From Paenibacillus fonticola DSM 21315 (GTDB lineage Bacteria > Bacillota > Bacilli > Paenibacillales > Paenibacillaceae), in contig NZ_KB907267.1 of assembly GCF_000381905.1 (NCBI RefSeq), positions 45,704-109,703 on the forward strand: a stretch of 64,000 nucleotides of DNA. Direction: 5' to 3'. Shown here in pieces: positions 33,898 through 41,314 of this stretch; positions within the stretch are counted from its first letter, which is position 1, and each line of letters begins with the position of its first letter. The notes below the pieces were generated by a model. It did no database searches and was not told the origin of the DNA. It worked only from the letters and a program-made list of their open reading frames with translations. Made by a program: the position numbers and the translations under genes.

Positions 33898-34637
33898 GAG
33901 CGTATATACAGGCCGATAAGAATGGGGACTTCTTCAATGTAAATGCATTTGTAGCTAATGAAGGTTTCGTATCATTAGGATGGGAAACAATTAAGTATCA
34001 TGACATTAGAGAAATCAAAGATAATTACCCAGAGGATTTAGTGGTTGGCGGAATTGGTAACGTAAGAAAACGTCTTGAAATATTGGGAATAGAGAGAGGT
34101 CAAGGAGAAATAGATTATCCTGCCTCGCTGTCTCATTATTTTGGCAGAAAAATATGGTCTACAACGATTCGCGAACTTTTCGAACATAACCAGAACAATT
34201 GGAATGTTTTTATAAAGCCAAGGGATATTACGAAAAAGTTTGCTGGAAAGGTCGTCAAAGAATATAAGGATTTTATAGGATTAATGGAGGAAAATAAGGA
34301 TACGAATATTTGGTGTTCGGAAGTAGTTGATTTCGTAACAGAATGGCGCTGCTTTATACGGTATGGGCAAGTACTTGATATTAGGCCTTATAAAGGTGCT
34401 TGGGATTCAAAATTAGATTTAAGAGTTATAGAAAATGCGGTTAGGGACTTTGTTGATGCGCCAATGGCATATGGTATGGATTTTGGAATTGATCATGAAG
34501 GAAATATGAAGCTCGTGGAAATTAATGATGGCCATTCTCTAGGAACTTACGGAACTAGCCCCTTGAACTATGCAAAATTTCTTTCAGCTAGATGGGCAGA
34601 GTTAACTGGGACTACAGACTATTTAAGAAACTTATGA
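33894..34637 (+). CDS. ATP-grasp protein of the R2K / DUF4343 type
   Basis: A 247-residue protein. The C-terminal half looks like a compact ATP-grasp fold: NVFIKPRDITKKFAG (nucleotide-binding Lys), VTEWRCFIRYGQVLDIRPYK (the R-x-F strand) and MKLVEINDGHSLGTYG (metal-binding E-x-N). These fit the R2K clade. R2K proteins are predicted peptide or small-molecule ligases found in phage and conflict contexts. Here the gene is coupled to a small membrane protein, and a strong terminator follows. The ligase substrate is unknown and the family call rests on motifs only. Confidence 0.75.
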   Translation: MRAYIQADKNGDFFNVNAFVANEGFVSLGWETIKYHDIREIKDNYPEDLVVGGIGNVRKRLEILGIERGQGEIDYPASLSHYFGRKIWSTTIRELFEHNQNNWNVFIKPRDITKKFAGKVVKEYKDFIGLMEENKDTNIWCSEVVDFVTEWRCFIRYGQVLDIRPYKGAWDSKLDLRVIENAVRDFVDAPMAYGMDFGIDHEGNMKLVEINDGHSLGTYGTSPLNYAKFLSARWAELTGTTDYLRNL

Positions 34638-34647
34638 ACGTATTATT

Positions 34648-34682
34648 AAAGGCAGGACAACGCGAAGTTGTCCTGCCTTTTC
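34648..34682 (+). terminator. Terminator after the ATP-grasp gene
   Basis: AAAGGCAGGACAAC (34648-34661) pairs perfectly with GTTGTCCTGCCTTT (34667-34680). A very similar terminator (GGCTGGACA / TGTCCAGCC) lies at 36441, also next to a GH8 gene end. Confidence 0.88.
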
Positions 34683-34714
34683 ATGCTTGCGCGCGCTACC
34701 ACCAGTCATCGCAA

Positions 34715-35112
34715 TCAGTAAATCCGGTAATTTCCGCTCGTCGGCCAGCAGGGCGAACAAATCATAAAAATGAGGGAGATGGTATGACGGATCGCTAAAA
34801 GGAGATTCCGGTATAAATTTGATCAGCTTCGTTTCCGGGTCCCACATCGGATCACCGCCATTTTCGTCCTGATGCAAGCATGCGCTCAATATCGCTCGGG
34901 CTTGCCCGGAATAGTTATAGGGTTCCGGCCCGTCTCCCCAACGGTTGGCCGCGAAGAAAAGGGCCATCGCGAAAAATTCCTCTCCGTCCGGCGCAGTTCC
35001 TTGGGAAATGAGGGTAGCGTCCGGTTTGCAATGCCAGGCGAAGTAATCGGCGCAGCGGCCCTCTATATGTTGCATGAACGTCTTCGAGAAGTTCCATAAC
35101 TTTTCTTTTTCG
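34715..35112 (-). pseudogene. Deleted copy of the GH8 hydrolase gene
   Basis: Minus-strand sequence matches the intact GH8 gene (36481-37623): KLWNFSKTFMQH, ADYFAWHCKPD, APDGEEFFAMALFFA, DPMWDPETKLIKFIPE and SDPSYHLPHFYDLFALLAD. It then jumps to the last codons of the gene, losing about 485 bp of the middle and the frame. The N-terminal third, including the SEGMSYG catalytic region, is also gone. Confidence 0.85.
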
Positions 35113-35188
35113 GTTTCCTCACTTGAACATTTGGACTCAGAAGAAAGCTTCAACTATATGTGTAATATACCTGCACTTCGGCTTTTTG

Positions 35189-35210
35189 ATGTATAATTGT
35201 GGAAAAAGCA
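35189..35210 (+). repeat. Leader motif without hairpin
   Basis: ATGTATAATTGTGGAAAAAG, with TTTTTG before it, is a diverged copy of the leader motif. Confidence 0.55.
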
Positions 35211-35394
35211 TCGGCGATTAATGATTTTTTAAAGAGAATCATTGTTATTATTCTTTAAACGGATCAAATCATCAAGAAACAGGGAGTTGGTGATTCATTA
35301 TTAAGCAAATCATTAGAATAAATATTGTCAAAGGATTAGCAGATTAACCGGTTGGGATATCAACACAACTAATACAATTAACTTCATAACTATA

Positions 35395-35670
35395 TTGGCT
35401 GATATTATATTAGGTACAATGATCATTTATTTACTAACAAAAAAGTGGCTGGATAGAAGAAAATTGAACTATACCACTGCCATACTCTGGGCGCCTTATT
35501 TTATTTTGTTTGCATATATCTTTACCTTACTATTTCCAATCACAGATGGCGGAGATGATCCAAATCCAGTTACAGGTTTAATAGTCATAGGAATGTTATT
35601 TGTATATCCGATTTATATTCTATTTATAAACTTGATCAGCGAGAGTCGTATTAAAAATCCATTATCTTAG
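35395..35670 (+). CDS. Small multi-helix membrane protein, 5' end uncertain
   Basis: At least 91 residues with three hydrophobic helices (IILGTMIIYLLTKKW; AILWAPYFILFAYIFTLLF; LIVIGMLFVYPIYILFIN). TTG 35395 lacks a ribosome site. The same frame stays open upstream for about 20 codons and looks coding (RLTGWDINTTN), yet has no ATG/GTG/TTG with a ribosome site. The 5' end may be lost, or start at an unusual codon. Family not recognised. Confidence 0.5.
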   Translation: MADIILGTMIIYLLTKKWLDRRKLNYTTAILWAPYFILFAYIFTLLFPITDGGDDPNPVTGLIVIGMLFVYPIYILFINLISESRIKNPLS

Positions 35671-35719
35671 ATTACTCCGTGCTAGTTTTGAAAAACGGCA
35701 AGTTTAAGGCGGGAAGTGA

Positions 35720-36412
35720 GTGAGCAGCGTGAACAAGGGGATAAACCTCGTACATAGTATAAAAAGTATTGAATCAAATAAGTTAGGAACGAAGCTAAAG
35801 ATGTTTCGAATATTGCTTTTCCTTATTTTTGGGGCGATATTAGGCCTTTTGGCAAAATTCGCCGATACGGTAGGGATTAACGTAGATAGTACTGCTCTGC
35901 TGAAAATTTATCAGTATAGCTTATCCATGATCTCAGACATTACAACCAACTTAGGAATTTGGGTTTTTATTGCTGCAGTAATTGCAGCAAGGAGTCGTTC
36001 TCCTAAAGCGGCAGCAATACACGTATTTGTATTTTTCTTTGGAGTTTTGTTAGCGTATTATGTTTACTCCACTATGTTGTTTGGTTTTTTTCCAACATAT
36101 TATTTTTATAGATGGGGCCTTATCTGTTTGTTATCACCAATAGGAGCGTATGTAGTGTGGTATGCTCGTGGGAAAGGCTGGATTGCAGCTATTTGTTCGT
36201 CCCCACCCATTGCATTACTACTAACCATAGGGTTTGGCTTTTTTTATACACACTCGTTACTTCAGGGAATTAATTTATTGTTATCTATACTATTATTAGT
36301 CGCTCTTCCAAGTAATAATGTGCAGCGTTTGCGTGTACTGCCTTTTGTTGCGGTTTTGTTTTTCTTAATTAAGAAATTGGAACTGATTTCCCTGCTGTTT
36401 GGGGGATTATAA
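35720..36412 (+). CDS. DUF6518-like polytopic membrane protein
   Basis: A 230-residue protein with about six to seven helices after a 30-residue cytoplasmic start. LLFLIFGAILGLLAKFADT, then a serine/arginine-rich loop RSRSPKAAAIH, and GLICLLSPIGAYVVWYARG fit the DUF6518 pattern. GTG 35720 is preceded by GGGAAG. Stands between the two GH8 copies. No known function. Confidence 0.6.
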   Translation: MSSVNKGINLVHSIKSIESNKLGTKLKMFRILLFLIFGAILGLLAKFADTVGINVDSTALLKIYQYSLSMISDITTNLGIWVFIAAVIAARSRSPKAAAIHVFVFFFGVLLAYYVYSTMLFGFFPTYYFYRWGLICLLSPIGAYVVWYARGKGWIAAICSSPPIALLLTIGFGFFYTHSLLQGINLLLSILLLVALPSNNVQRLRVLPFVAVLFFLIKKLELISLLFGGL

Positions 36413-36440
36413 ATAAAATGAATTGTGACCATATAAATCA

Positions 36441-36476
36441 GGCTGGACAACGAAAAGTGTCCAGCCTTTTTCCCTA
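36441..36476 (+). terminator. Terminator between the DUF6518-like gene and the convergent GH8 gene
   Basis: GGCTGGACA pairs with TGTCCAGCC and is followed by TTTTT on the plus strand. It sits 5 bp from the 3' end of the convergent GH8 gene. Confidence 0.82.
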
Positions 36477-36480
36477 TAAT

Positions 36481-37623
36481 TCAGTAAATCCGGTAATTCC
36501 CGCTCAAGGCCAGCAGGCTGAAGAAGTACAGGCAATTGTCGTAATAGCGGCGGACGCCGGTGCGAAGCGGTGTGTTCCAGAACAAGCGAACGAAATGCTC
36601 CGCGTCCGGGCCGTCGGCAGCGAGGGATGCCATCGCGTTAGTCGCCAGAAGTCCGACCGGATGCAGCGCTGGCTCATCGAAAGGCTTTCCGTCAATAGTA
36701 TAACGGCGGTAGTCGGAAACCTCGATGTCCCGGAAAAACGCCTGAATCCGGTTGGATTGCTCGACCTGCCATGGGTCCTGATGGAACCATACCCAATCTA
36801 AGCCGATATTCGCGGCCACCCGGTATGAATCGCTGAAGAAATGACGGAAATCGCCATGCCGCTGCGGCTCTGCAGGGGTTCCGTCAAAGTTTGCGTATTC
36901 CGGAGCAAGGCCGGTTTCCGGGTGGCATGCCGTATGTAGGTAAGCGCGGCTGGCTTTAGCAGCCTCTCGCCAAAACGCTGCGTCCCGGTCGTCGGCTAGC
37001 AGAGCAAATAAATCGTAAAAATGCGGGAGATGGTATGACGGATCGCTAAAAGGAGATTCCGGTATGAATTTGATCAGCTTTGTTTCCGGGTCCCACATCG
37101 GATCACCCTCGCCGTCTTCACCCTGATGCAAGCATGCGCTCAAAATCGTTCGAGCCTGCTCAGAATAATTATAGGGTTCATGCCCGTCCCCCCAACGGCT
37201 TGCGGCGAAGAACAGAGCCATGGCAAAAAACTCCTCCCCATCCGGCGCAGGTCCTTGGGAAATACGGGTACCGTCCGGCTTGCAATGCCAAGCAAAGTAA
37301 TTGGCGTAGCGGCCTCCTGTATGCTGCATGAACGTCTTCGAGAAGTTCCATAACCGGTCGAACTCTTCCTTTTTGTTCATTTGCACAGCCATCATCATCC
37401 CGTAAGACATGCCTTCCGACCTTACGTCCAGGTTGCCGGTATCGAGAATATAGCCTTTATCGCCGCCCATCGGGGAATAGATCCGCACATCCGGTTCTCC
37501 ATAAAACAAATCGGTCCATGCCTGTTCCAGCTTGGCATTAATTTCTGCCTCGGAATAACCAAGCTCCTTGAACAGGTTCCTGTATTTTTGCGTATAAAAA
37601 GCACCAAGCTGGCTCGTAGACAT
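36481..37623 (-). CDS. GH8 reducing-end xylose-releasing exo-oligoxylanase
   Basis: A 380-residue cytoplasmic glycoside hydrolase of family 8. DVRSEGMSYGMMMAVQM contains the catalytic acid, and FSDSYRVAANIGLDW is the barrel strand with the second acid; (alpha/alpha)6-barrel repeats run throughout. The length and lack of a signal peptide match Rex enzymes that release xylose from the reducing end of xylo-oligosaccharides. GGAGG lies 8 bp before ATG 37623. A cre-like CcpA site lies about 60 bp upstream. It stands alone, and a deleted copy of the gene lies 1.4 kb away. Confidence 0.88.
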   Translation of the reverse strand: MSTSQLGAFYTQKYRNLFKELGYSEAEINAKLEQAWTDLFYGEPDVRIYSPMGGDKGYILDTGNLDVRSEGMSYGMMMAVQMNKKEEFDRLWNFSKTFMQHTGGRYANYFAWHCKPDGTRISQGPAPDGEEFFAMALFFAASRWGDGHEPYNYSEQARTILSACLHQGEDGEGDPMWDPETKLIKFIPESPFSDPSYHLPHFYDLFALLADDRDAAFWREAAKASRAYLHTACHPETGLAPEYANFDGTPAEPQRHGDFRHFFSDSYRVAANIGLDWVWFHQDPWQVEQSNRIQAFFRDIEVSDYRRYTIDGKPFDEPALHPVGLLATNAMASLAADGPDAEHFVRLFWNTPLRTGVRRYYDNCLYFFSLLALSGNYRIY

Positions 37624-37683
37624 ATAAACAACCTCCATTTTTCATGAGTTTGTTATATCATAGCACAGCAGCAGGTGTACAAA

Positions 37684-37697
37684 TTAAAGCGTTTTCC
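37684..37697 (-). promoter_or_regulatory. Putative CcpA (cre) site upstream of the GH8 gene
   Basis: The minus strand reads GGAAAACGCTTTAA, matching the cre consensus TGWAANCGNTNWCA at 12 of 14 positions. It lies about 60 bp before the GH8 start, in line with catabolite control of xylan use. Confidence 0.4.
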
Positions 37698-37825
37698 TAA
37701 AAAATATTAGTATTTCTCTTTAAATGAAAGGACAATGTGTATTTAAGGTCGGTGTACAAGCTAAGGAACACAACTTGTTTTGAGGGGAGCATCGCATCTA
37801 TTAAATAATACGCGAACGAATGTTC

Positions 37826-37854
37826 TTCACCTTGATGGTATAACATGGTAGAAT
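37826..37854 (+). promoter_or_regulatory. Probable promoter of the holin-like toxin
   Basis: TTCACC (37826-37831) and TAGAAT (37849-37854) are separated by 17 bp. This would start transcription about 50 bp before the toxin start codon. Confidence 0.45.
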
Positions 37855-37882
37855 AATAAAAGACAATTGAATTTTGGGTGGG

Positions 37883-37915
37883 CATAGTATCCCTCCGAAA
37901 GGAGGTGATACTATG
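37883..37915 (+). promoter_or_regulatory. Hairpin sequestering the toxin ribosome site and start codon
   Basis: CATAGTATC and CCTCC (37883-37896) pair with GGAGG and GATACTATG (37901-37905, 37907-37915). That is 14 base pairs capped by a GAAA tetraloop, with one bulged T at 37906. The right arm carries a perfect ribosome site (AAAGGAGGTGAT) and the ATG itself, so full-length mRNA should not be translated without opening or processing. Confidence 0.75.
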
Positions 37916-38008
37916 GAGGTCAGGGATGCAATTACAATCATGATTCTATTTTCTACTTTTGTCGTTGCACTTTTATCATACATTTCAAATAACAACAAGA
38001 AGAAGTAA
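37913..38008 (+). CDS. Holin-like type I toxin (Hol_Tox family), 31 aa
   Basis: A 31-residue peptide: short acidic/basic start (MEVRDAITIM), one membrane helix (ILFSTFVVALLSYI) and a basic end (NNNKKK). This matches the putative holin-like toxins of Firmicutes, related to Fst/TxpA-type type I toxins, which insert in the membrane. The ribosome site is a perfect complement of 16S rRNA but lies in a hairpin. A hairpin terminator starts at the stop codon and a convergent antisense promoter lies downstream. It is predicted to be silenced by that antisense RNA. Confidence 0.75.
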   Translation: MEVRDAITIMILFSTFVVALLSYISNNNKKK

Positions 38009-38046
38009 GAACCCACCCCTAAGGTTAGCGCCAAGGGTGGGTTCTT
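38007..38046. terminator. Shared hairpin at the toxin mRNA 3' end
   Basis: AAGAACCCACCC (38007-38018) pairs perfectly with GGGTGGGTTCTT (38035-38046). It closes the toxin mRNA, and read on minus it is where a convergent antisense RNA would overlap and end. Confidence 0.8.
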
Positions 38047-38122
38047 ATCCATTCAAGACTCAAGAAGGGATAACCCCATCCAAGCCAATTGTTAGCCGAG
38101 TGTTAGCGCACTCGGCTTCTCT
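38019..38122 (-). ncRNA. Predicted antisense antitoxin RNA
   Basis: On the minus strand TTCACT (38157-38152) and TATCAT (38134-38129) are spaced 17 bp and would start an RNA near 38122. It would run through AGCCGAGTG / CACTCGGCT (38094-38117), then into the toxin's 3' hairpin, giving complementarity to the toxin mRNA tail. Convergent overlap at the 3' end is the RatA/TxpA and BsrG/SR4 arrangement. RNA ends are estimates. Confidence 0.55.
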
Positions 38123-38128
38123 ATAAAT

Positions 38129-38157
38129 ATGATAACATAATTGGAAAAAGAAGTGAA
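38129..38157 (-). promoter_or_regulatory. Antisense RNA promoter
   Basis: Minus-strand TTCACT-N17-TATCAT, directed toward the holin-like toxin gene. Confidence 0.5.
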
Positions 38158-38231
38158 CTGAAAGTGATTTCCCCGTATTACATATCATTTCAACATCATT
38201 TCCATAAACGATACAAGAGGTGAACGGGAGT

Positions 38232-39038
38232 ATGATCTTACCTTCTCAAAAATTGATTTTACAGATGGAGCAGTCAGAGAAAGATTATATGAAAGACAGG
38301 ATGGAAGCCATTCAGAATCGACAGGGGAATCCTGAAGGAGTTGAAATTGCTTACTTCGGCAACGCCATGTGTTTATACAGCAAAACGATGCCTTGGCCTG
38401 GCTTCAACACCGTTAAAGGGCTAGCTGCGGAAGACCTTGAGTACCTTGATCCAATTATGGATTTTTACGCCAGGAGAGAACGAAAGGTCCAATTTGAAAT
38501 TGTTCCATCCAAAGTTGACCAGCAAGTACTATCGGAGTTAAGTAAGCGGGGCTTGTATCAATCAGGATTTCATGTATCGACATATTGCGCACCTCATGAT
38601 GAATTAATGGATATCCCTGATCATGTGCAGCTTAAGGAAGTGGAAGAAGAAGACTTTGCAGTATATGCTGCAATCCATTGCCGCGGGACAGGGTTGCCGG
38701 ACAGTGGAATCCCCCACGTGGCAGAAAACAACCGAGTGCTATGGCAGCGTCCTGGTTGGAAGTACTACATGGCATTTGTAGCAGGACAACCTGCTGCGGC
38801 TGGTGTGATGTACACAAAGGAGGGGATATCCTCACTGACATTTGCAGCGACTTTACCGGAGTATAGAGGGCAAGGATTACACTTATATTTACTGAATGCC
38901 AGATTAAATGAGTCAGCCCGGCAAAGCAGCGAATTGGCCGTCGGACAGTGCGCATTTTTGTCTCAAAGTCATAGGAATATGGAACGAATCGGGATGAAAA
39001 TAGGATATGTAAGAACTTCGTGGACAGCTTTTTCATAG
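38232..39038 (+). CDS. GNAT-family acetyltransferase (two-domain type)
   Basis: A 268-residue protein. The N-terminal half (LLEDLEYLDPIMDFYARRER-like stretch, KVQFEIVPSKV) is a degenerate GNAT-like domain and the C-terminal half carries the acetyl-CoA motif AATLPEYRGQGLHLYLLNAR and the ending NMERIGMKIGYVRTSW. This is the GCN5-like family that often acts on small molecules. ATG 38232 is preferred to GTG 38220. Its 3' end is fused to the broken start of the next gene. Confidence 0.83.
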   Translation: MILPSQKLILQMEQSEKDYMKDRMEAIQNRQGNPEGVEIAYFGNAMCLYSKTMPWPGFNTVKGLAAEDLEYLDPIMDFYARRERKVQFEIVPSKVDQQVLSELSKRGLYQSGFHVSTYCAPHDELMDIPDHVQLKEVEEEDFAVYAAIHCRGTGLPDSGIPHVAENNRVLWQRPGWKYYMAFVAGQPAAAGVMYTKEGISSLTFAATLPEYRGQGLHLYLLNARLNESARQSSELAVGQCAFLSQSHRNMERIGMKIGYVRTSWTAFS

Positions 39039-39066
39039 AGAGGAATTTGAAGCCGAAAGTCGGCAA

Positions 39067-39489
39067 TTGGATGTTAGCAGTATATTTGCTGGGGGCTTTT
39101 CATGGAGTTTGAAGGACCTCCCAAGCGTAGAGCTAGATAGAAAAGGATGGGAGCTTGAAGTTTTTTCAAATGTTAATGATGAGTATGATTGTGTTTGGCA
39201 TAATAAGCTAGGTTTTATGGAGGTTGGCAACGGGGACTACATTGCGTTTGACCTGCTAGTTCCAAATGATCCCCCGGTAGTGTATTTATCACATGACGAT
39301 GGGCAAGGACATGGCTATATTTTAGGTCATAACTTTATAGACTTTATGAACAGATGGACCAGAATCGGGTGTGTAGGCCGTGAAGGCTGGCAGATGTTTC
39401 CCTTTCTGGAAGGGCCAAATACAGGCATTATGCCCGATAGTGAAAATGCGATTAAATGGAGGGATTATTTGAAAGTTTCCTTGGGTTAG
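39067..39489 (+). CDS. SMI1/KNR4 (SUKH)-family protein, probably 5'-truncated
   Basis: At least 140 residues of a SUKH-type domain: FSWSLKDLPSVELDRKGW, YIAFDLL, DPPVVYLSHDDGQGHGYIL and TRIGCVGREGWQMFPF are family features. TTG 39067 has no ribosome site. The same frame runs upstream to 39013 and still looks like the domain (REEFEAESRQLDVSS), but with no start codon and a stop just before. The first part seems to have been replaced by the end of the acetyltransferase gene. SUKH proteins are often immunity proteins of toxin systems; no toxin is near. Confidence 0.6.
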   Translation: MDVSSIFAGGFSWSLKDLPSVELDRKGWELEVFSNVNDEYDCVWHNKLGFMEVGNGDYIAFDLLVPNDPPVVYLSHDDGQGHGYILGHNFIDFMNRWTRIGCVGREGWQMFPFLEGPNTGIMPDSENAIKWRDYLKVSLG

Positions 39490-39535
39490 CTTCGAAGCGG
39501 ATATTTCCTGACACTTTCTGTTCGGCAGCATTATC

Positions 39536-40015
39536 TCAATCCCTATTTAATGGCGGTGATTTTTTTCGGGCCTCGTCATCCTGTTTTTTAATTTGATCAC
39601 CTAATTTTGCAAGAAGAGTAATGATCCCGTATAAAAAAAGGGCCAACAGCAATTCCGTTTGAAGATTACCGATCTCTACACCGTCAATCCATTGATCGAT
39701 CCAGTAAATCATTCCTCCAAAAATAGCGACTAGTATCATCTCCTGAATCACCAGGCTTACAAGCTTGAAGCTGTTTTGAAATACATGCTTTCGCAAACCG
39801 TCTAACATGGAGCCGATGATGCTTAATACGCCTACAGCAAGAATCAGAAGCCCCATGAAGGCAAACGCTGAAGCAATGGAGGAAATCCGAAGATGAATAA
39901 AATCAAGGCTAAGCAGAGCATAGGTGGCGAAGACGAGAATAGCCACAAGGATAAGAGTTATCCCGGCTAGTACAAGCATAAGCTGAAATCGTTCCTTCTG
40001 ATTACTTTTGTTCAA
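39536..40015 (-). CDS. YrvL-like membrane protein
   Basis: A 159-residue protein with about four helices (LMLVLAGITLILVAILVFA; FAFMGLLILAVGVLSIIG; VIQEMILVAIFGGMIYWI; LLLALFLYGIITLLA) and a charged tail (KKQDDEARKK). It resembles the YrvL family of small regulatory membrane proteins of Bacillus. AGGAGG lies 9 bp before TTG 40015. Transcribed convergent to the SUKH gene. The YrvL reading is by topology and is uncertain. Confidence 0.6.
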   Translation of the reverse strand: MNKSNQKERFQLMLVLAGITLILVAILVFATYALLSLDFIHLRISSIASAFAFMGLLILAVGVLSIIGSMLDGLRKHVFQNSFKLVSLVIQEMILVAIFGGMIYWIDQWIDGVEIGNLQTELLLALFLYGIITLLAKLGDQIKKQDDEARKKSPPLNRD

Positions 40016-40344
40016 CGGTATGAGCCTCCTATTCAATAGAAAGAAAAAAGGGATTTTTGGGAATAATAGGACGATGTTTTATAATTATATCAAATTTTTA
40101 GGGTTTTTACATTTGCATAGCTTGTTTAAAAAGGAGCATAGACATTTGCCAAATGACGAATTTAGAATTATAAATGCCTTGATTTTGCAATCAGCTATAG
40201 ATCAGATAAGATCATTAAGTTTCTTGAGGAATATAAATGAATAATGCCCGAAGAAAAATTTGATTACAAAGGCACTTGGCTATATTTCTTAATGGCGTTA
40301 ACTTAATTGCATATTGTAAAACCATACAAGCTGGAGGCGAAAGC

Positions 40345-40887
40345 ATGCTGAACATGGATCATATTTATCTCATTACAGATATACCGGGTTATTCACCTCA
40401 AATTAGTCGCTTACTGTCGATGATGAATTACGCAAGGTATACCACACTCGAATCAGTAAAAAATTTATCTATTGACCAATTAGACTTCCTGTTGGATTCG
40501 GAGAGTAATTCAATAGGCGCTTTATTACTGCACTTTGCAGCAGTTGAATATGCCTATCAATTGGAAACTTTCGAGAAAAGAGAGTTGAATGAGCAGGAAA
40601 TGCTGATCTGGGGACCCGCATTGAATCTCGGTAAAGAAGGACGGGAAACGATTAGGGGAAATGATCTTAGTTATTATATAGATAAATTAAATGAGGTCAG
40701 AAACAGAACATATGAATGGTTTAAAACGGTTAATGATGACTGGTTATATAAAGAAGAAGAGTTTTGGCATAAGAAACAAGCAAACCATTATTTTATGTGG
40801 TTTCACGTTTTTGAAGACGAAATCAACCATAGAGGTCAGATCAGGTTAATAAAAAAGAGACTCAGTAGGGCCTCGAATGTACATTAG
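40345..40887 (+). CDS. DinB-superfamily protein
   Basis: A 180-residue four-helix-bundle protein: LLSMMNYARYTTLESVKNL, LLLHFAAVEYAYQLETFE (first metal His) and FHVFEDEINHRGQIRLIKKR, whose H-x-x-x-x-H gives the other ligands. DinB-family proteins bind a divalent metal; some are thiol-dependent transferases. GGAGGCG precedes ATG 40345. A short palindromic terminator follows. Substrate unknown. Confidence 0.82.
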   Translation: MLNMDHIYLITDIPGYSPQISRLLSMMNYARYTTLESVKNLSIDQLDFLLDSESNSIGALLLHFAAVEYAYQLETFEKRELNEQEMLIWGPALNLGKEGRETIRGNDLSYYIDKLNEVRNRTYEWFKTVNDDWLYKEEEFWHKKQANHYFMWFHVFEDEINHRGQIRLIKKRLSRASNVH

Positions 40888-40900
40888 AAAAGCTCTGCAT

Positions 40901-40923
40901 GGACCCCAATTGGGGTCCTTTTT
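40901..40923 (+). terminator. Terminator after the DinB gene
   Basis: GGACCCC AATT GGGGTCC (40901-40918) is a perfect palindrome, followed by CTTTTTG-type T run. Confidence 0.85.
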
Positions 40924-41162
40924 GTATTTCGATATTTCGGCATTTTTTAGAGGAGGATGTTGAATAGTTATTTAATAAAAAAATCGTTATTTCATCATTG
41001 TTATTGTATCCTCCGTTCAATAAGATAAATCTCGATTTTACCTTGCTCACCATTACTTCAATAGTTCAAATTATATACTTCATACATATTTTACTCTCAT
41101 CCAAGAAATCCTATATCAAGCGTTCAAGTACACATTGAGATTAGCTTAGTCACATTAAAAAA

Positions 41163-41286
41163 GCGGTTAGCGATCAAGTTGCTTTCAAGCTGCGGACAAA
41201 CAAGGCAAACCGCAAACCGTGGTTGTGCTGACGACGTACTGGCTTGTGGAACATCCCAAGCCGAGTACATATTTCGTTACTGTGTA
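41163..41286 (+). promoter_or_regulatory. Structured leader of the permease operon
   Basis: The region 40924-41314 has no gene. GCGGTT (41163-41168) pairs with AACCGC (41208-41213), and GTACTGGCTTGTGG pairs with CCCAAGCCGAGTAC in a hairpin at 41236-41268. A third GTAC at 41284 could compete for the same arm. It shows no purine-riboswitch core. It may be an attenuator or an undescribed leader. Confidence 0.4.
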
Positions 41287-41314
41287 CTGAATTACATCTT
41301 AGGGGTGAACGAAA

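Noticed and set aside
40008..40244. 78-aa plus-strand ORF between YrvL-like and DinB genes
   Set aside because: Overlaps the promoter of the minus-strand gene at its start, no ribosome site and no family; the tail could be a coding remnant but is not supportable.
41100..41314. Purine riboswitch before the NCS2 permease
   Set aside because: The conserved core (TATAATCCTGATAATATGG type) is absent; only generic hairpins are seen.
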